Source: Hydra vulgaris
Lineage: Eukaryota > Cnidaria > Hydrozoa > Anthoathecata > Hydridae
Direction of reading: 5' to 3'
Length of the DNA: 64,000 nt
Assembly (NCBI RefSeq): GCF_038396675.1
Contig: NC_088931.1
Location: forward strand, 64,938,501 to 65,002,500
Below, one piece after another: positions 53,738 to 64,000 of the stretch. The notes below the pieces were generated by a model, which saw only the letters and a program-made list of their open reading frames with translations, ran no database searches and was not told the origin of the DNA. Position numbers and translations under genes: made by a program. Position 1 is the stretch's first letter; each line of letters starts with the position of its first letter.

Positions 53738-56700
53738 GCACAGTGCGCAGAAGAAGAAAAAAACTACTATTGGTTTCCTGGCATTCAGGAATTTGAAAAA
53801 AACCCCATTCAGTTTATAATAATTTTCTAAATGTGGCTACCCAAAGACCCAAATAATAGTGTAACAACAACGTTAAAAAGACATCAAGCTAAAATGTATT
53901 TTAAAAGAAGTTAAAATGAAAAAAAATGTGGCATTTATTTCATAAGTAAATTTTAAAAGTAAAAAAAGCCAGTAAAAAGTTGAATTAAAGGAAAAAAATA
54001 TTATTTTGTAAAGAAACTTCAAAGCTTTTATAGAACTCTCGCGGTAAATACATGAGCCAATAAGTAACAATTCCTACTTTATGAATTACACAATTTTATG
54101 AATTACACAATTTTATGAATTACACAATTTTATGAATTACACAATTTTATGAATTACACAATTTTATGACACAATTCTGTGATTTAGCTCATTTTAATAA
54201 AATGATTTATAAAGTAAAAAACAAAAACACAAAAAACATCTGAATCAATTTTATTTTTAATTAAGATTTTAAATAATATATTTTCCCTTTTAATTGTATA
54301 ATGTAAAAAATATATGCTGAAAAGAAAAAGTAATTATTCTGGTCTGAACACTTACAATGGCTGATCAACACATTCAAAATTTATATTTAAAGCAGCTGCG
54401 TCTTTTTCTAATTCCCGCAACGAAGGAGAACCGCAATACTCTCTAGAAAAGAAAAAAGAAATATTTCATAAAAAATGTTTACCTTAATCTATCAACAAAA
54501 ATCTTTATTGTTTTAGTTTTACTTTGTTATTTTATATACAGACACGTATAACATTTTAACTTATGTAATGAAATATTTAATTTTAAATTATAACACCCCA
54601 TCGCTTAGATGGTATTAGCTTTAAAAATCTATAGATCAAAGCAAACTTTTTAAATTCAAATTTATTTAGGGATTGTCCATAAATTACGCAAGACTAAATT
54701 TCGCTAATAAACAAAACAAGAAAGGTCAAAAGTTTAAAATCACAAAAGTTTAAATTCAAAACAGCGCATTAAGTTTAATGAAAATCGCGTAAAAGAGCTG
54801 AAGATCTCTTTCTGTTTTTTAAATAAATTCAGCGTTTCGTAATTTATGGAAGACCTTATAAATTGAGATAACATTTAAGGGTTAAGTTTTTAAAACTTTT
54901 AACTTTTCAAAAATAACAAAAAAAAATCACGTGATAACCGCTCCACCGGACAAAACCTTGTTCGGTTATTTTAGACTAACAATTCGTCTGACTTCCGCTA
55001 GCCCGTCTATGTCGTTTATTTAAAATAAAAACGCTTTTCGTTTATACAATAAAGTCACGGTTTTAATGAAATTAAACGCACCGCCAGTGGTGTGTGATAA
55101 ACTTGTCCTACTTGACGAAACAGTTTCTTGCTCGCTCCTTTATTCCTTCTTCTAGTACCATGAGTAGATAAAAAAAAATTAATTATTTTTACATCACAAA
55201 TATTATATTAGTAAACTATATTTACAAAGATTTGTTTAAAGATACGGGATGCGGAAATACACGATACGTACAAGAATGTTACGAAATATGGAAAATTCAT
55301 AAGCAATTCGACTCGATGATCCTCAAAATATGATACCAGCAATTATAATAAGGTAAGTTAATTTTATTCAAAAAACTGCTTGCTTCTCTTTTTTATCGTT
55401 GGATGTTAAAATAACAAACTTGAATTATTTTTAACATTGTTTTGAAAAAAAAAAAAAATATAGATATTTTTTCAGCAAAATGTTATGAAATAAAAAATCT
55501 AAAAAGATAATTGACTCGATAATTTTTTAAATACTGCCAGATACATCAACGGAAATCTAAAAGCGCTAGATAACCGTGGAATGAAATCGGGATATAAAAT
55601 AAATTTACTTTCAATATTTTTAAAAATATCAAAGGAATATTATTCAATAAAACTTTGAAAAAATATACTTTAAAAACAATTTTCAACTTATAATTTATAT
55701 GCATCCGTATAAAAGTATCGAACAAATAAAAATTTTGTTTTGATTTATAAACCCTCATGAACATAAGTAAAACTTAAAAAATAATCATAAATTCACCAAT
55801 TATAAACTACTGTTATTCACATATGCTGAAAAATAAAAATCGCAGCTGATTTTTAATATAACCTTTCAGTTATCGCCTTAATTATTTATCTATTTATAAT
55901 AGTGATCGCCTCTTAAATTAAATTAAATTCACTTCTTTATTATCTCATCACCTAGAAAGACAAGAAAAAATATTTCTCCCAGTAAGGTTTTTTTAATTTC
56001 TCAATAAAAACCTTTTTAAATAAATCGTTTTGTTGTTTTACTTTTTATTGTAAAAATTTGAAAAAAGCTGAAAAATATTTCTCAACTCTTTTACGAGCGA
56101 CATTTTTTTTTTATTCCATAATATTAAAGAAATGCAATAAAATATCTGTTGATTTCACATAATATATAGTTGCAGAGTAGTTGTTGAATCGACTGCCATT
56201 AAACAAATCATGTAAAGACTTTTATTCTTTCCTTTTATATGATATGTTTAATGTTTTTGGGAATTTTGAAAAATATTTTATAGTATCAAAAAAAAATTAA
56301 AGAATGAATATATTCAAAAATGAAAACCTATAAACAAAAAAATAGTAAAATTAAGACAACGATGATTTGTTGTTGCTGTTGTTGTAAAAATTGACCATAC
56401 CTTTTAACTTTTTCGTTGTGGTAAAAATTGACCATACCTTTTAACTCTTTCGTTGTGGTAAAAATTGACCATAACTTTTAACTTTTTTGGATATAATATA
56501 CCATGCAGGATACTTGGTATTAATTTAAAATTTTTTTTATAAAATAATCTTATTAGCACTATCACATTAGCTTTTAATTTATAAGTAACAGTTCTAACAA
56601 CAGTAAGCCTTAAATATATCGTAACAATTTTGATAATAGTAACTTTTAAACAGTTTTATATTAATCACCCTAAGAATACCATAATACAAAAATAGCTCAT

Positions 56701-58042
56701 AATAAATAATAAATTTAACTTATTACGTTAAATTTAAAAGCTAATAACTCAATTTTATTTTTAACCAGTGATTATAAAGCATCATTATTAAACTTAAAGA
56801 AATCTAAATTTCTACTCCTATGAAATTCCTTTGAAAATAATTTCAATAGTCAAACTCATTACTGAACGGAGCTAGGAAAGAATCGAATAGCTTAAAGTTA
56901 AAAAAGCGCAATTAAAAAAAAATAGTTATAACTAATTACCTGATGTTATTTACTATATAAAAACGTGATAGATTTAACTAAAACAATATTACTGTTGATT
57001 TTATCAGATTTAACATGGTTTAAAGAATTTTTTAAAATGTTTTTACATATTTATTTAACTATTTTAAAGGTGTTTAATTAAGTTTTTAAACTGAAAAATA
57101 ATAACTTTCTTAAACAATTATATCTAGTTATTTCTACTGTTCGAGCAAATTTATACCCTTTACAAATGGTAAAGAAAAATTAAATATTTATAAATTTCAC
57201 TTTCTCTAGTTTACCTTTTATTTGTTCCAATGTTTGTTGCAACTAATGCAATTAACTTATCAATTTTTAAATATGGTACCTCCACACTGCGAAAGAAGCT
57301 AAAATCATATGATTATTTAATTAAATGTAAAACAATAATTTTGAATAATTTAAGATACAAATCCAGAGTAAGTAATTAATTTGATGAAAAACTACCTTCC
57401 TTTTAAGTATGCAGGGTTGTTGTCCGGTCGACTGCCATTAAGCAAGACATGTGAGATGCCCGCTGCTCTTTCTGCAAACTATAATATTATATAATGTTAT
57501 AAAAAAAATTAAAGAAACTTTGAAAAATGCAAAAAATCAAAATTTGACCACATTGATCATACTTTTAATATATTATTATACTTTTTATTATGTTTTATTC
57601 TTTTATGAAAAATAACAATAAAAGTCATACCTCATACCTTTTTTGATGCTATAAACCATGCAGGATACATTGCATTACAAACATTATTCTTTGCATTACA
57701 TTTGGTGTAATTCAAACCATCAGGTGTAGTAGGTGAACCACACCAAGTTAGTTCGTTCATTAAATACCTAGAAAAAAAAACATTTAGGACTAATCATTAA
57801 CATAGTCACAAAATGTCACACATTTTATGGCACATAAATAACAAATAAATTTTACAAAATTGTAATTTTCAATAAATGTAAGAAAATTTATTTGAAAAAA
57901 TCTCTAACCCTGTCATTGTTTCCTCAAGCACAATATGCTGATCATTAATAAATGTAAACTGGTGTACAAGGGTACTAGATCCAGACCAAAACATAGCCTG
58001 ATAAATATATATAAGTATGTATGTATATATATACTTATTACA

Positions 58043-58092
<50 letters not shown>

Positions 58093-58550
58093 AATATATA
58101 CACATATAGTAGATATATATTATATACATATAGTAGATATATATTATATGCATATAGTAGATATACATTCGTCAACTTTTTGTTGATGTATGTACTGAGA
58201 CCTCAGCAGCTCACTATTTCAGTATGACTTTAGACATACTATATGCTCAAGAAAGTATGCATTTATAATATATATACACATATACATATATACACACATA
58301 CATATATACAATGGATTCTTTATTAACAATTTATTAATTTTGGTCATGAAAATTATGAAAATATCAGGTAAAAATACTTGGCTAATCTTTCACACATACT
58401 TACCAGTATATATAAAAATCATGTAAATTAATAAAACATTTAGCCATTATCAAATATGTTTGATAATAGCTTTTGCTATATGAGTCGAAATCACTTTCAA
58501 TAATAAATAATATGATACTGAGCATGTTTTACTAATTTATATACATATAC

Positions 58551-58627
<77 letters not shown>

Positions 58628-58796
58628 CATACATACATACATATATATATATACATAAAATATATAATTATACATATATATATAAAATATATATATAATT
58701 ATTATATAATATAATAACAATATATAACACCACCCTCAGATAAGTTTCAAAAAACAGCCGGAGGGCGCCAATGTCTGCCACCTATTTTGACCCCTG

Positions 58797-58862
<66 letters not shown>

Positions 58863-59575
58863 GGCTTAGTAAAATAAGTGCCTGTCAATATTAATGGTTT
58901 TGAAGTAGAAGCGATTTTGTGATTTTCAAATTTTCTTATATAAATAATGCTTTTCTTTCAAAATTTTATACAAATGGATTCTTTGTGGCAAAATAATTGT
59001 TTTATATAAGATAAAACAAAAAATATAATTCTCGCACACAAACTTAAAGTTAAAAAAGTGACATATACACTTCTTGATCCAGAAATAACAATTTCCATTA
59101 GTCTAATTGATACAAAGATTTCTTCATTTAAAAGAGCACTTCTTTTAAGGTAAATGATCTTAAGAAGTCATTTTTGCAAAAAAGTGACAAAGGCACTTCT
59201 TTTACCAAGCTTCTTTCTCACACAATCATATAAAAACCTGTTTATTTGATAACCTAATTTTAGAAAAAGTGAAAAGACAAAAATGTCACATACATTTCGA
59301 ATTTTTTTTGGATTTTCTAACATTTCAAAAAAAGGTTTATAGCTGTTTTTGGTAACATCACAAGGATTCTTGAATGCAAAGCTAGCATAAAATTCATTCC
59401 AAAGCTTTGTACAATTTACTATTGTTTTTAACTCATCAATTTTATTTTCTTTGGCTAGCACTTGATAGTGCCAACATCGTCCAATAAATATTTCTTTAAG
59501 ATTTTGTGTTGTACCACCACTCTCAATAAATTTTGGAGTTAGAAAAAGTATGGCAACAACAAAAACGAAGAACAT
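52883..59575 (-). CDS. ADP-ribosyl cyclase (CD38 family), 7 exons
   Basis: Enzymes of this family convert NAD to cyclic ADP-ribose and ADP-ribose (and NADP to NAADP), calcium-releasing messengers. Exons: 59575-59294, 57997-57909, 57767-57638, 57478-57396, 57298-57215, 54442-54356, 53033-52883. All six joins keep frame, giving 301 residues. An N-terminal signal peptide (about residues 1-19) predicts a secreted or membrane-bound product. Family motifs in order: [83 protein letters not shown]. Catalytic residues equivalent to CD38 Trp125, Glu146, Trp189 and Glu226 are kept (Trp98, Glu119, Trp161, Glu201). The last exon may instead be spliced at 52920 (GTATAT) to an unseen exon. Confidence 0.9.
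53562..53732. repeat. (TATG)n then (TA)n microsatellite
   Basis: TATG x about 9, TATATATG units, then about 40 TA units. It lies in intron 6 of the cyclase gene; long open frames here are artefacts. Confidence 0.95.
54079..54170. repeat. 17-bp tandem repeat, 5-6 copies
   Basis: Unit TTTATGAATTACACAAT, in intron 6. Confidence 0.92.
54356..54442 (-). CDS. ADP-ribosyl cyclase exon 6
   Basis: 87 nt with TTTCTAG acceptor and GTAAGT donor: [20 protein letters not shown] then NFECVDQP, matching CD38 '[24 protein letters not shown]'. Separated from exon 5 by a 2.8-kb intron. Confidence 0.88.
54669..54855. mobile_element. Harbinger-type MITE, copy 2 (187 bp)
   Basis: GGGATTGTCCATAAATTACG at the left, GGTCTTCCATAAATTACG inverted at the right, TTA on both sides (54666-54668, 54856-54858). 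The interior is inverted relative to copy 1 (AAAATCGCGTAAAAGAGCT). It lies in intron 5 of the cyclase gene. Confidence 0.8.
56170..56235 (-). pseudogene. Decayed copy of cyclase exon 4
   Basis: Shares TCGACTGCCATTAA and the spacing of flanking bases with 57396-57478. On the minus strand it reads [17 protein letters not shown], against [16 protein letters not shown] in the real exon, with a stop upstream. Splice sites are not kept. Confidence 0.7.
56383..56490. repeat. 39-bp tandem repeat, 3 copies
   Basis: Unit GTAAAAATTGACCATACCTT plus TTAACTTTTTCGTTGTG. Each copy contains the CATACCTTTT word found at the exon 3 donor, suggesting expansion from the decayed exon 3 copy. Confidence 0.85.
56484..56520 (-). 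pseudogene. Decayed copy of the end of cyclase exon 3
   Basis: ATAATATACCATGCAGGATA lines up with 57647-57667 (ATAAACCATGCAGGATAC), the YPAWF codons. It lies on the same side of the exon 4 copy as exon 3 does of exon 4. Confidence 0.6.
57215..57298 (-). CDS. ADP-ribosyl cyclase exon 5
   Basis: 84 nt: [20 protein letters not shown]. Glu201 is the family's catalytic glutamate. Confidence 0.9.
57396..57478 (-). CDS. ADP-ribosyl cyclase exon 4
   Basis: 83 nt: [20 protein letters not shown] followed by NPAYLKG. Gly173 stands where CD38 has Cys201. Confidence 0.9.
57638..57767 (-). CDS. ADP-ribosyl cyclase exon 3
   Basis: 130 nt after a TTTTTTTCTAG acceptor: [34 protein letters not shown]. Trp161 corresponds to CD38 Trp189. 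Confidence 0.88.
57909..57997 (-). CDS. ADP-ribosyl cyclase exon 2
   Basis: 89 nt after an ATTTATCAG acceptor. [20 protein letters not shown] and VLEETMTG hold the active-site Trp98 and Glu119. Confidence 0.88.
58008..58165. repeat. TA-rich microsatellite and 31-bp repeat
   Basis: (TA)n at 58051-58083, then about three units of ATATAGTAGATATATATTAT. In intron 1 of the cyclase gene. Confidence 0.85.
58530..58720. repeat. TATACA / TA / CATA microsatellite
   Basis: Alternating TATACA, (TA)n and (CATA)n blocks in cyclase intron 1. Confidence 0.9.
58725..58860. repeat. Short GC-richer segment with (TA)n tail
   Basis: ACACCACCCTCAGATAAG to GACCCCTGTAA followed by about 30 TA units. The non-TA part looks like a fragment of an interspersed repeat; not classified. 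Confidence 0.6.
59294..59575 (-). CDS. ADP-ribosyl cyclase exon 1
   Basis: 94 codons: signal peptide ([12 protein letters not shown]), then [48 protein letters not shown]. It ends before GTATGT in phase 0. The PCNK cysteine found at this point in CD38 (Cys119) is absent. Confidence 0.88.
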
Positions 59576-59639
59576 ATCTATAAGAGCAAAACTACTTTTT
59601 TATAATTAACAAAAATATTTATTAGATATTATTATACTT

Positions 59640-59647
59640 GCTATCAC

Positions 59648-59715
<68 letters not shown>

Positions 59716-59716
59716 G
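59640..59716. repeat. (ATT)n microsatellite upstream of the cyclase start
   Basis: About 25 ATT units, 65-140 bp upstream of the exon 1 ATG. Confidence 0.95.
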
Positions 59717-61320
59717 ATTATTGTTTTTCATCAAAACCTAATGAGAAGCAATAACTAAAAAGTATAATTGAAAAAAATTGTAAAAAAAATTTAACTGAAG
59801 AAACAAAGTAGAGAAATATTGTTTTCTCGTTTAAAAACTCTTTTATCATAAAAGTCACCAGTTACATAAAAGTGTTTTAAAAAATATATGCAATTAAAAA
59901 TGTCACATTCAGTTTTATAAAAAATCATGATTGCCTTTTACCAAAGCAAGATCAAAAACAAGAAGCATCAGTAAAATTTGATGATTTTTTTTTCCTCACT
60001 TATGTTATTTAATGAAAATGATTTATGAATTCTGTAAACTGCTGTTACATATCAAAAAAAATCTCAAATAGCTATATACAGACAAATGATTTCCACCAAA
60101 CTATATAATAGATGAAAGTAGACACCTAACTGATCAAACTTATTTTTTTTCAAATTTCATCAATAAAACTTTATTCACTAATAAGAATATTTTACTATTA
60201 GATGCTTATGAAATTTTGCATAAATAAAAAATATTGACTAAAAAATTAATGACCTTTCCTCTTCATAAATAAATGAATGTGGCAAAATCAAAAATAATCA
60301 AAAAGGAAGCAAAGTTTATATAACCTTTTAAACAACTTAATAAAATGTTTTTTTTAAAAAGAAATACAAAAAAAAAATACTCGTATGTACGTAGTGTTAT
60401 CAAACAAGGTTTAGCATTAGTACTGTTTCTCTGGTTTCCAAAACATTATCTTTACAATTGGATACTTCAAACTGACAAAATCACTTATGTTTTAAAACTT
60501 TATTCATTGATTAAACATTGTGAAATGTAAGTGATTAATTTAAATTATACAATAAATAAAAAATTATAAAATAAATGCAAAATAATACAACTAAACCTTT
60601 AGTTGTATTATAGTTATTTAATAACAAAAATAATAATTACTATTATTATATAAACAATAATGTTTACTATTACTATATAAACAGTAATAGTATTAAATAT
60701 ATTACAATGATAATAAACAACAATAAGAACAGCAATTAAATATTTCTAAATCAAACAAATCCAAAAAGCAAAAATTCAATTGACATAAAAAAAATAACCA
60801 CAAAAAAAAAAAAAGGAAAAAAAAAGTTAGCTTTCTTAAAAGTCTGACCACCACTTAATTTTACTGATGTACAGACTTACAATGTTTTTGACAAACTCTT
60901 GCAAAGTCTATGGAACTTTATTTACATAATGAGCAAGAACAGCTTGTGTAACTATTTACACGAGCTATTTTTAAATAAGTTTATTGACATTAAAATTTAT
61001 TTTTTACAGTTTATAAGTTAGGGTGAACTAATAAAACTATGGTTTATTAATATAAAATATTTTCAGCAAGAAGACTAAATTTTATCAATAATCCTATGAT
61101 TATGCAAAACAAAACATTCTTTTTAAGACCAATCCTATAAAAATGACTATATGTACACAGTGATTTCAAATTAAATATTAAAACATAGTATTAAAACAAA
61201 ACAAAAAACTTTTTATACAAAAGAATGCAAAAAATTTCAAATGATGTAAAAATAATACAGCTTCAAAGGTTCCACAAAGCTTACAAACTTTACAAAACGT
61301 CATTGCTTAGACAGTACCTA

Positions 61321-61460
61321 AAACATCTTTATAAATATTAAACTATTATTTTAAAAAATATTATTTTTTTCTTTAGTTCTCTTATCACATGAGTCATTGA
61401 TTTGACAGTAACAGAAACATCTATATAAATATTAAACTATTATTTTAAAAAATATTAATT
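61321..61460. repeat. 44-bp direct repeat pair
   Basis: AAACATCTTTATAAATATTA onward (61320-61364) recurs at 61416-61459 with two or three differences. Confidence 0.8.
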
Positions 61461-61944
61461 TTGTATTTATTTCCTATTACCTGTGTTGTGCTTCATTAAA
61501 AAAAAAATTTTAAAGTAATAACAATCAATAAAAAGGTATTAACTAAAAATTCACTGAAAACAAAGTACCGACCTTTTAAACTTGCTTTTCATTCCTTAAA
61601 TAATAAATATTGAAACACTTTGTACAAAAAACCAAACATAGTAAAGCTATTACTGTTGCTTGTTCAACTTTAAAATTATATTTGCAACTTTAAATACCTA
61701 AAAAGATCCTAAAGTTATTGTATGAAATCTACAAAAACATCTAAAAAAAAAGTTAAAACAGAACTAACTTTGATTCACAAAACAAAACACTTTATCAAAA
61801 AACTAATCCATTAAGAATTTTTGCATAGATATATTTGCACATAATAAATCTTTTCAATGCCAATTATATTTTTATAAATTAATTTAAATACAAAATTTGA
61901 AAAAAATTTTTTTCTTTAAATAATATAATAAATAAAAAGTATAA

Positions 61945-62055
61945 CTAATTATGATGGAGTGTAACTAATGATGATGGAGAATAACTAAAGATTATGGAGT
62001 ATAACAAATGATAATGGAGTATTATAATGATGGATAATAACTGATAAAGGAGTAT
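61945..62055. repeat. About 22-bp diverged tandem repeat
   Basis: Five units of ATGATGGAGTATAACTAAT type. Confidence 0.8.
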
Positions 62056-63430
62056 ATATAAAATTATATTTTATGACTTTAAAAAAAGACGAATTTCTAA
62101 TAATGAATAAAGGATTATTTTATTTACTAACACAAGAAAAATACAATTTAATTTTAATTGAATTTATTACAAAAATTTTTATTACAAAATTTTGTCTGAA
62201 ATTAAAATAATCTTATCATAGAAATTTTTTTAACTAAAAAAAAAAATTCAATTGAGAAACATTTTTTTTTTGTGAATATTTTGACACAGCCCATATATAA
62301 TAAAAAGCCAATAAATAAATGCTTCGATTTGTTTAAAAAGTGAAGATGAAAAAAATTCAAGCAAAAAGCAAAAAGCAAAAAAAAAAATTCTTTAAAAGTT
62401 AATAAAAAGGTAAACTATTTAAAGCAACTATAACTCTTTAATAAAAAAATATTTAGTATATTACTTCCTATTATAATTAAAATATTTACACATCTATTTA
62501 AAAAAAATTAAAAATAACTTTACAACTATAATAAACATCATGGATAACCATAAAAACACTTTCAAATAAAGTTAACCTAAACATCTTCATAAAAATCTGG
62601 AAACATTGTGAAAATGACAGAAATCGTAATAAGCACAAACAATATCTTACTCCATCTAAATATTCAAAAATGTTTTTAAATAAAATTGTTTTTCATTGAA
62701 ATTATATAATAAAATCATTTTATTCTATTTTAAAATTATTTGTTTTTATATATACAAATGTTTAATACGCTAAATATATTTAATATAATAAATTTAATAT
62801 ACTACCTGTATTTAATATATTAAATTCATAAACAAAGTAGATAAATTCAATTTAGAAACAAAGTTGATAACTTCAATAAAATAAAATAAAAAGTATAAAC
62901 TTAATATTGATTATAAACTTTCTCATTTGATTTAAATATTTATATATATTTAAATAAAAGTTTATTTGTTAACTAAATCTGTAAACCTTGTAAAAATTAC
63001 TTTAAGTTATACTTTAAACACTTTTTAAAAAAATATTCCAAACATTTTATAAAACAAAACATGTAAAGTTTTTAATCAAAAAATAGTTTTGATTGCTAAA
63101 TCCATTGGTTACTAAATTCTGTAAAGATTATTTTTTAACATTTAAAAAACTCTCTGATCCAACTATATTTAGCTCGTATCAAAATACTAACATTGATGAT
63201 AAAACTACTATTATGGTGACACATACTTTTGTAAATTTTATTTCTGTTGTGTGTTGGAATGTTACGTTTAAATGGTACAATTAGATTTTCATTCACACAC
63301 AATAGCAACAAATAGTAGTACAAGTGTCTTTAAATTAAAGTCACAGTCTAAAAGAATGCCAAAAAATAAAACTTTTCAAAGTTAAATGTTAGTAGATATA
63401 TTGCTTTAACATATATTTGGGATCTGGTAA

Positions 63431-63431
<1 letters not shown>

Positions 63432-63481
<50 letters not shown>

Positions 63482-63560
63482 TATATATATACAAATATAT
63501 ATACACATATATACACACAATTGTTTATATGTGTATATATATATATATACACATATAAAC
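63432..63560. repeat. TA / TACACA microsatellite
   Basis: (TA)n at 63434-63476, then TATACACA-type units. It adjoins the LINE remnant. Confidence 0.92.
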
Positions 63561-63584
63561 AATTGCTGCAAACCCTAAGCTGTC

Positions 63585-64000
63585 ACAAAAAAAATAATGA
63601 CATTTAGTTGGAGCAAAAAGTAATGAAATTTTGTAAAGACTGATTGCATGAGAGTATCTAATTGACTGAGAGTATATAATTGTGTGATCAGCCATTAGAG
63701 CCATTTTAGAGGTAAGATTATCTGGAAGATCATTAAAATAGATGAGGAGAAATACAGACCCAAGGTCAGAACTTTGTGTTAACTCATGTTGCAGAAAATG
63801 AGGAAGAGTGTTGTCAGTCAAGGACAACCTAATACTGCAGTAAGAAAAGAATAATTCAATAACTTTAATAACTTTCCTAGACACCATATGAAATGACGTT
63901 ATAGAAAAGACCAGCATACAAGACTTTATCAAAAACCTTTGATATGTGAAAAGCAATAGCTTTTGGCTTACCATTTCCATCTAACTCAGGATAGAATCTT
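63585..64000 (-). pseudogene. Jockey/CR1-like LINE reverse-transcriptase remnant
   Basis: On the minus strand: GVPQGS equivalent degraded to QSSDLGSVFLLIYFNDLPDN, then LTSKMALMADHTIIYS where FADDT has become MADHT, so the catalytic aspartate pair is lost. Upstream (63980-63880) reads FHMVSRKVIKVIELFFSYCS. It may extend past the window end. It differs from LINEs A and B. Confidence 0.75.

Larger units (their letters stand above)
59717..63430. other. Long AT-rich stretch without a recognisable gene
   Basis: No exon, transposon end or RNA gene could be supported. Features are a 44-bp near-identical direct repeat and the 61945-62055 tandem repeat. A-runs dominate the plus strand, but no transcript is implied. 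Confidence 0.5.

Noticed and set aside
53494..53830. Tyr/Ile-rich proteins of 84-100 codons
   Set aside because: They are translations of the (TATG)n/(TA)n microsatellite on both strands; the same applies to frames at 48796-49017, 58021-58227, 58532-58720 and 63389-63571.
60345..60530. 61-codon plus-strand frame
   Set aside because: No neighbouring exon or recognised motif; expected by chance in a 3.7-kb AT-rich stretch.

Overview
The window is AT-rich, intron-bearing animal DNA crowded with transposable elements. The mix suggests a cnidarian, most probably Hydra: a Transib with V(D)J-signal-like ends, an ISL2EU element with THAP, SWIM and YqaJ parts, Tc1 and pogo elements, Harbinger and hAT MITEs, CR1/jockey-like LINEs and tRNA-derived SINEs. 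The species is an inference; no rRNA or mitochondrial marker is present.

Layout. 0.9-1.7 kb: 3' end of a pogo-like element. 1.8-10.4 kb: one decayed LINE broken by a 388-bp MITE, a 3.8-kb Transib and a second LINE; a TA-flanked MITE sits in the tandem repeat just beyond it. 13.7-15.7 kb: a nearly intact Tc1 element whose transposase is preceded by a promoter with heat-shock-element motifs. 17.9-28.2 kb: several copies of one SINE family, MITEs, a pogo remnant and a 98-bp palindrome. 24.1-30.1 kb: a host gene on the minus strand with a TAZ-type zinc-finger exon and a second exon joined in phase. 30.5-36.0 kb: Harbinger MITE, ISL2EU element, 640-bp fold-back. 37.5-43.0 kb: a TIR-bounded element holding a complete but dead pogo element. 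43.5-45.0 kb: PDSS2 (coenzyme Q side-chain synthesis), three exons, minus strand. 46.0-47.3 kb: candidate small membrane proteins. 47.5-50.9 kb: MITEs, a tRNA-derived SINE, large TA palindromes. 52.9-59.6 kb: a seven-exon ADP-ribosyl cyclase (CD38 family) gene, minus strand, with a decayed copy of exons 3-4 in intron 5. 60-63.4 kb: no gene seen. 63.5-64 kb: a LINE reverse-transcriptase remnant.

All three recognised host genes (TAZ protein, PDSS2, ADP-ribosyl cyclase) lie on the minus strand. They belong to different processes (transcriptional co-activation, mitochondrial quinone synthesis, NAD-derived calcium messengers) and nothing suggests they are co-regulated. Exon models were read by eye from splice dinucleotides, reading phase and family resemblance. 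Transposon ends were read from inverted repeats and target-site duplications (TSDs). No search or alignment program was run.
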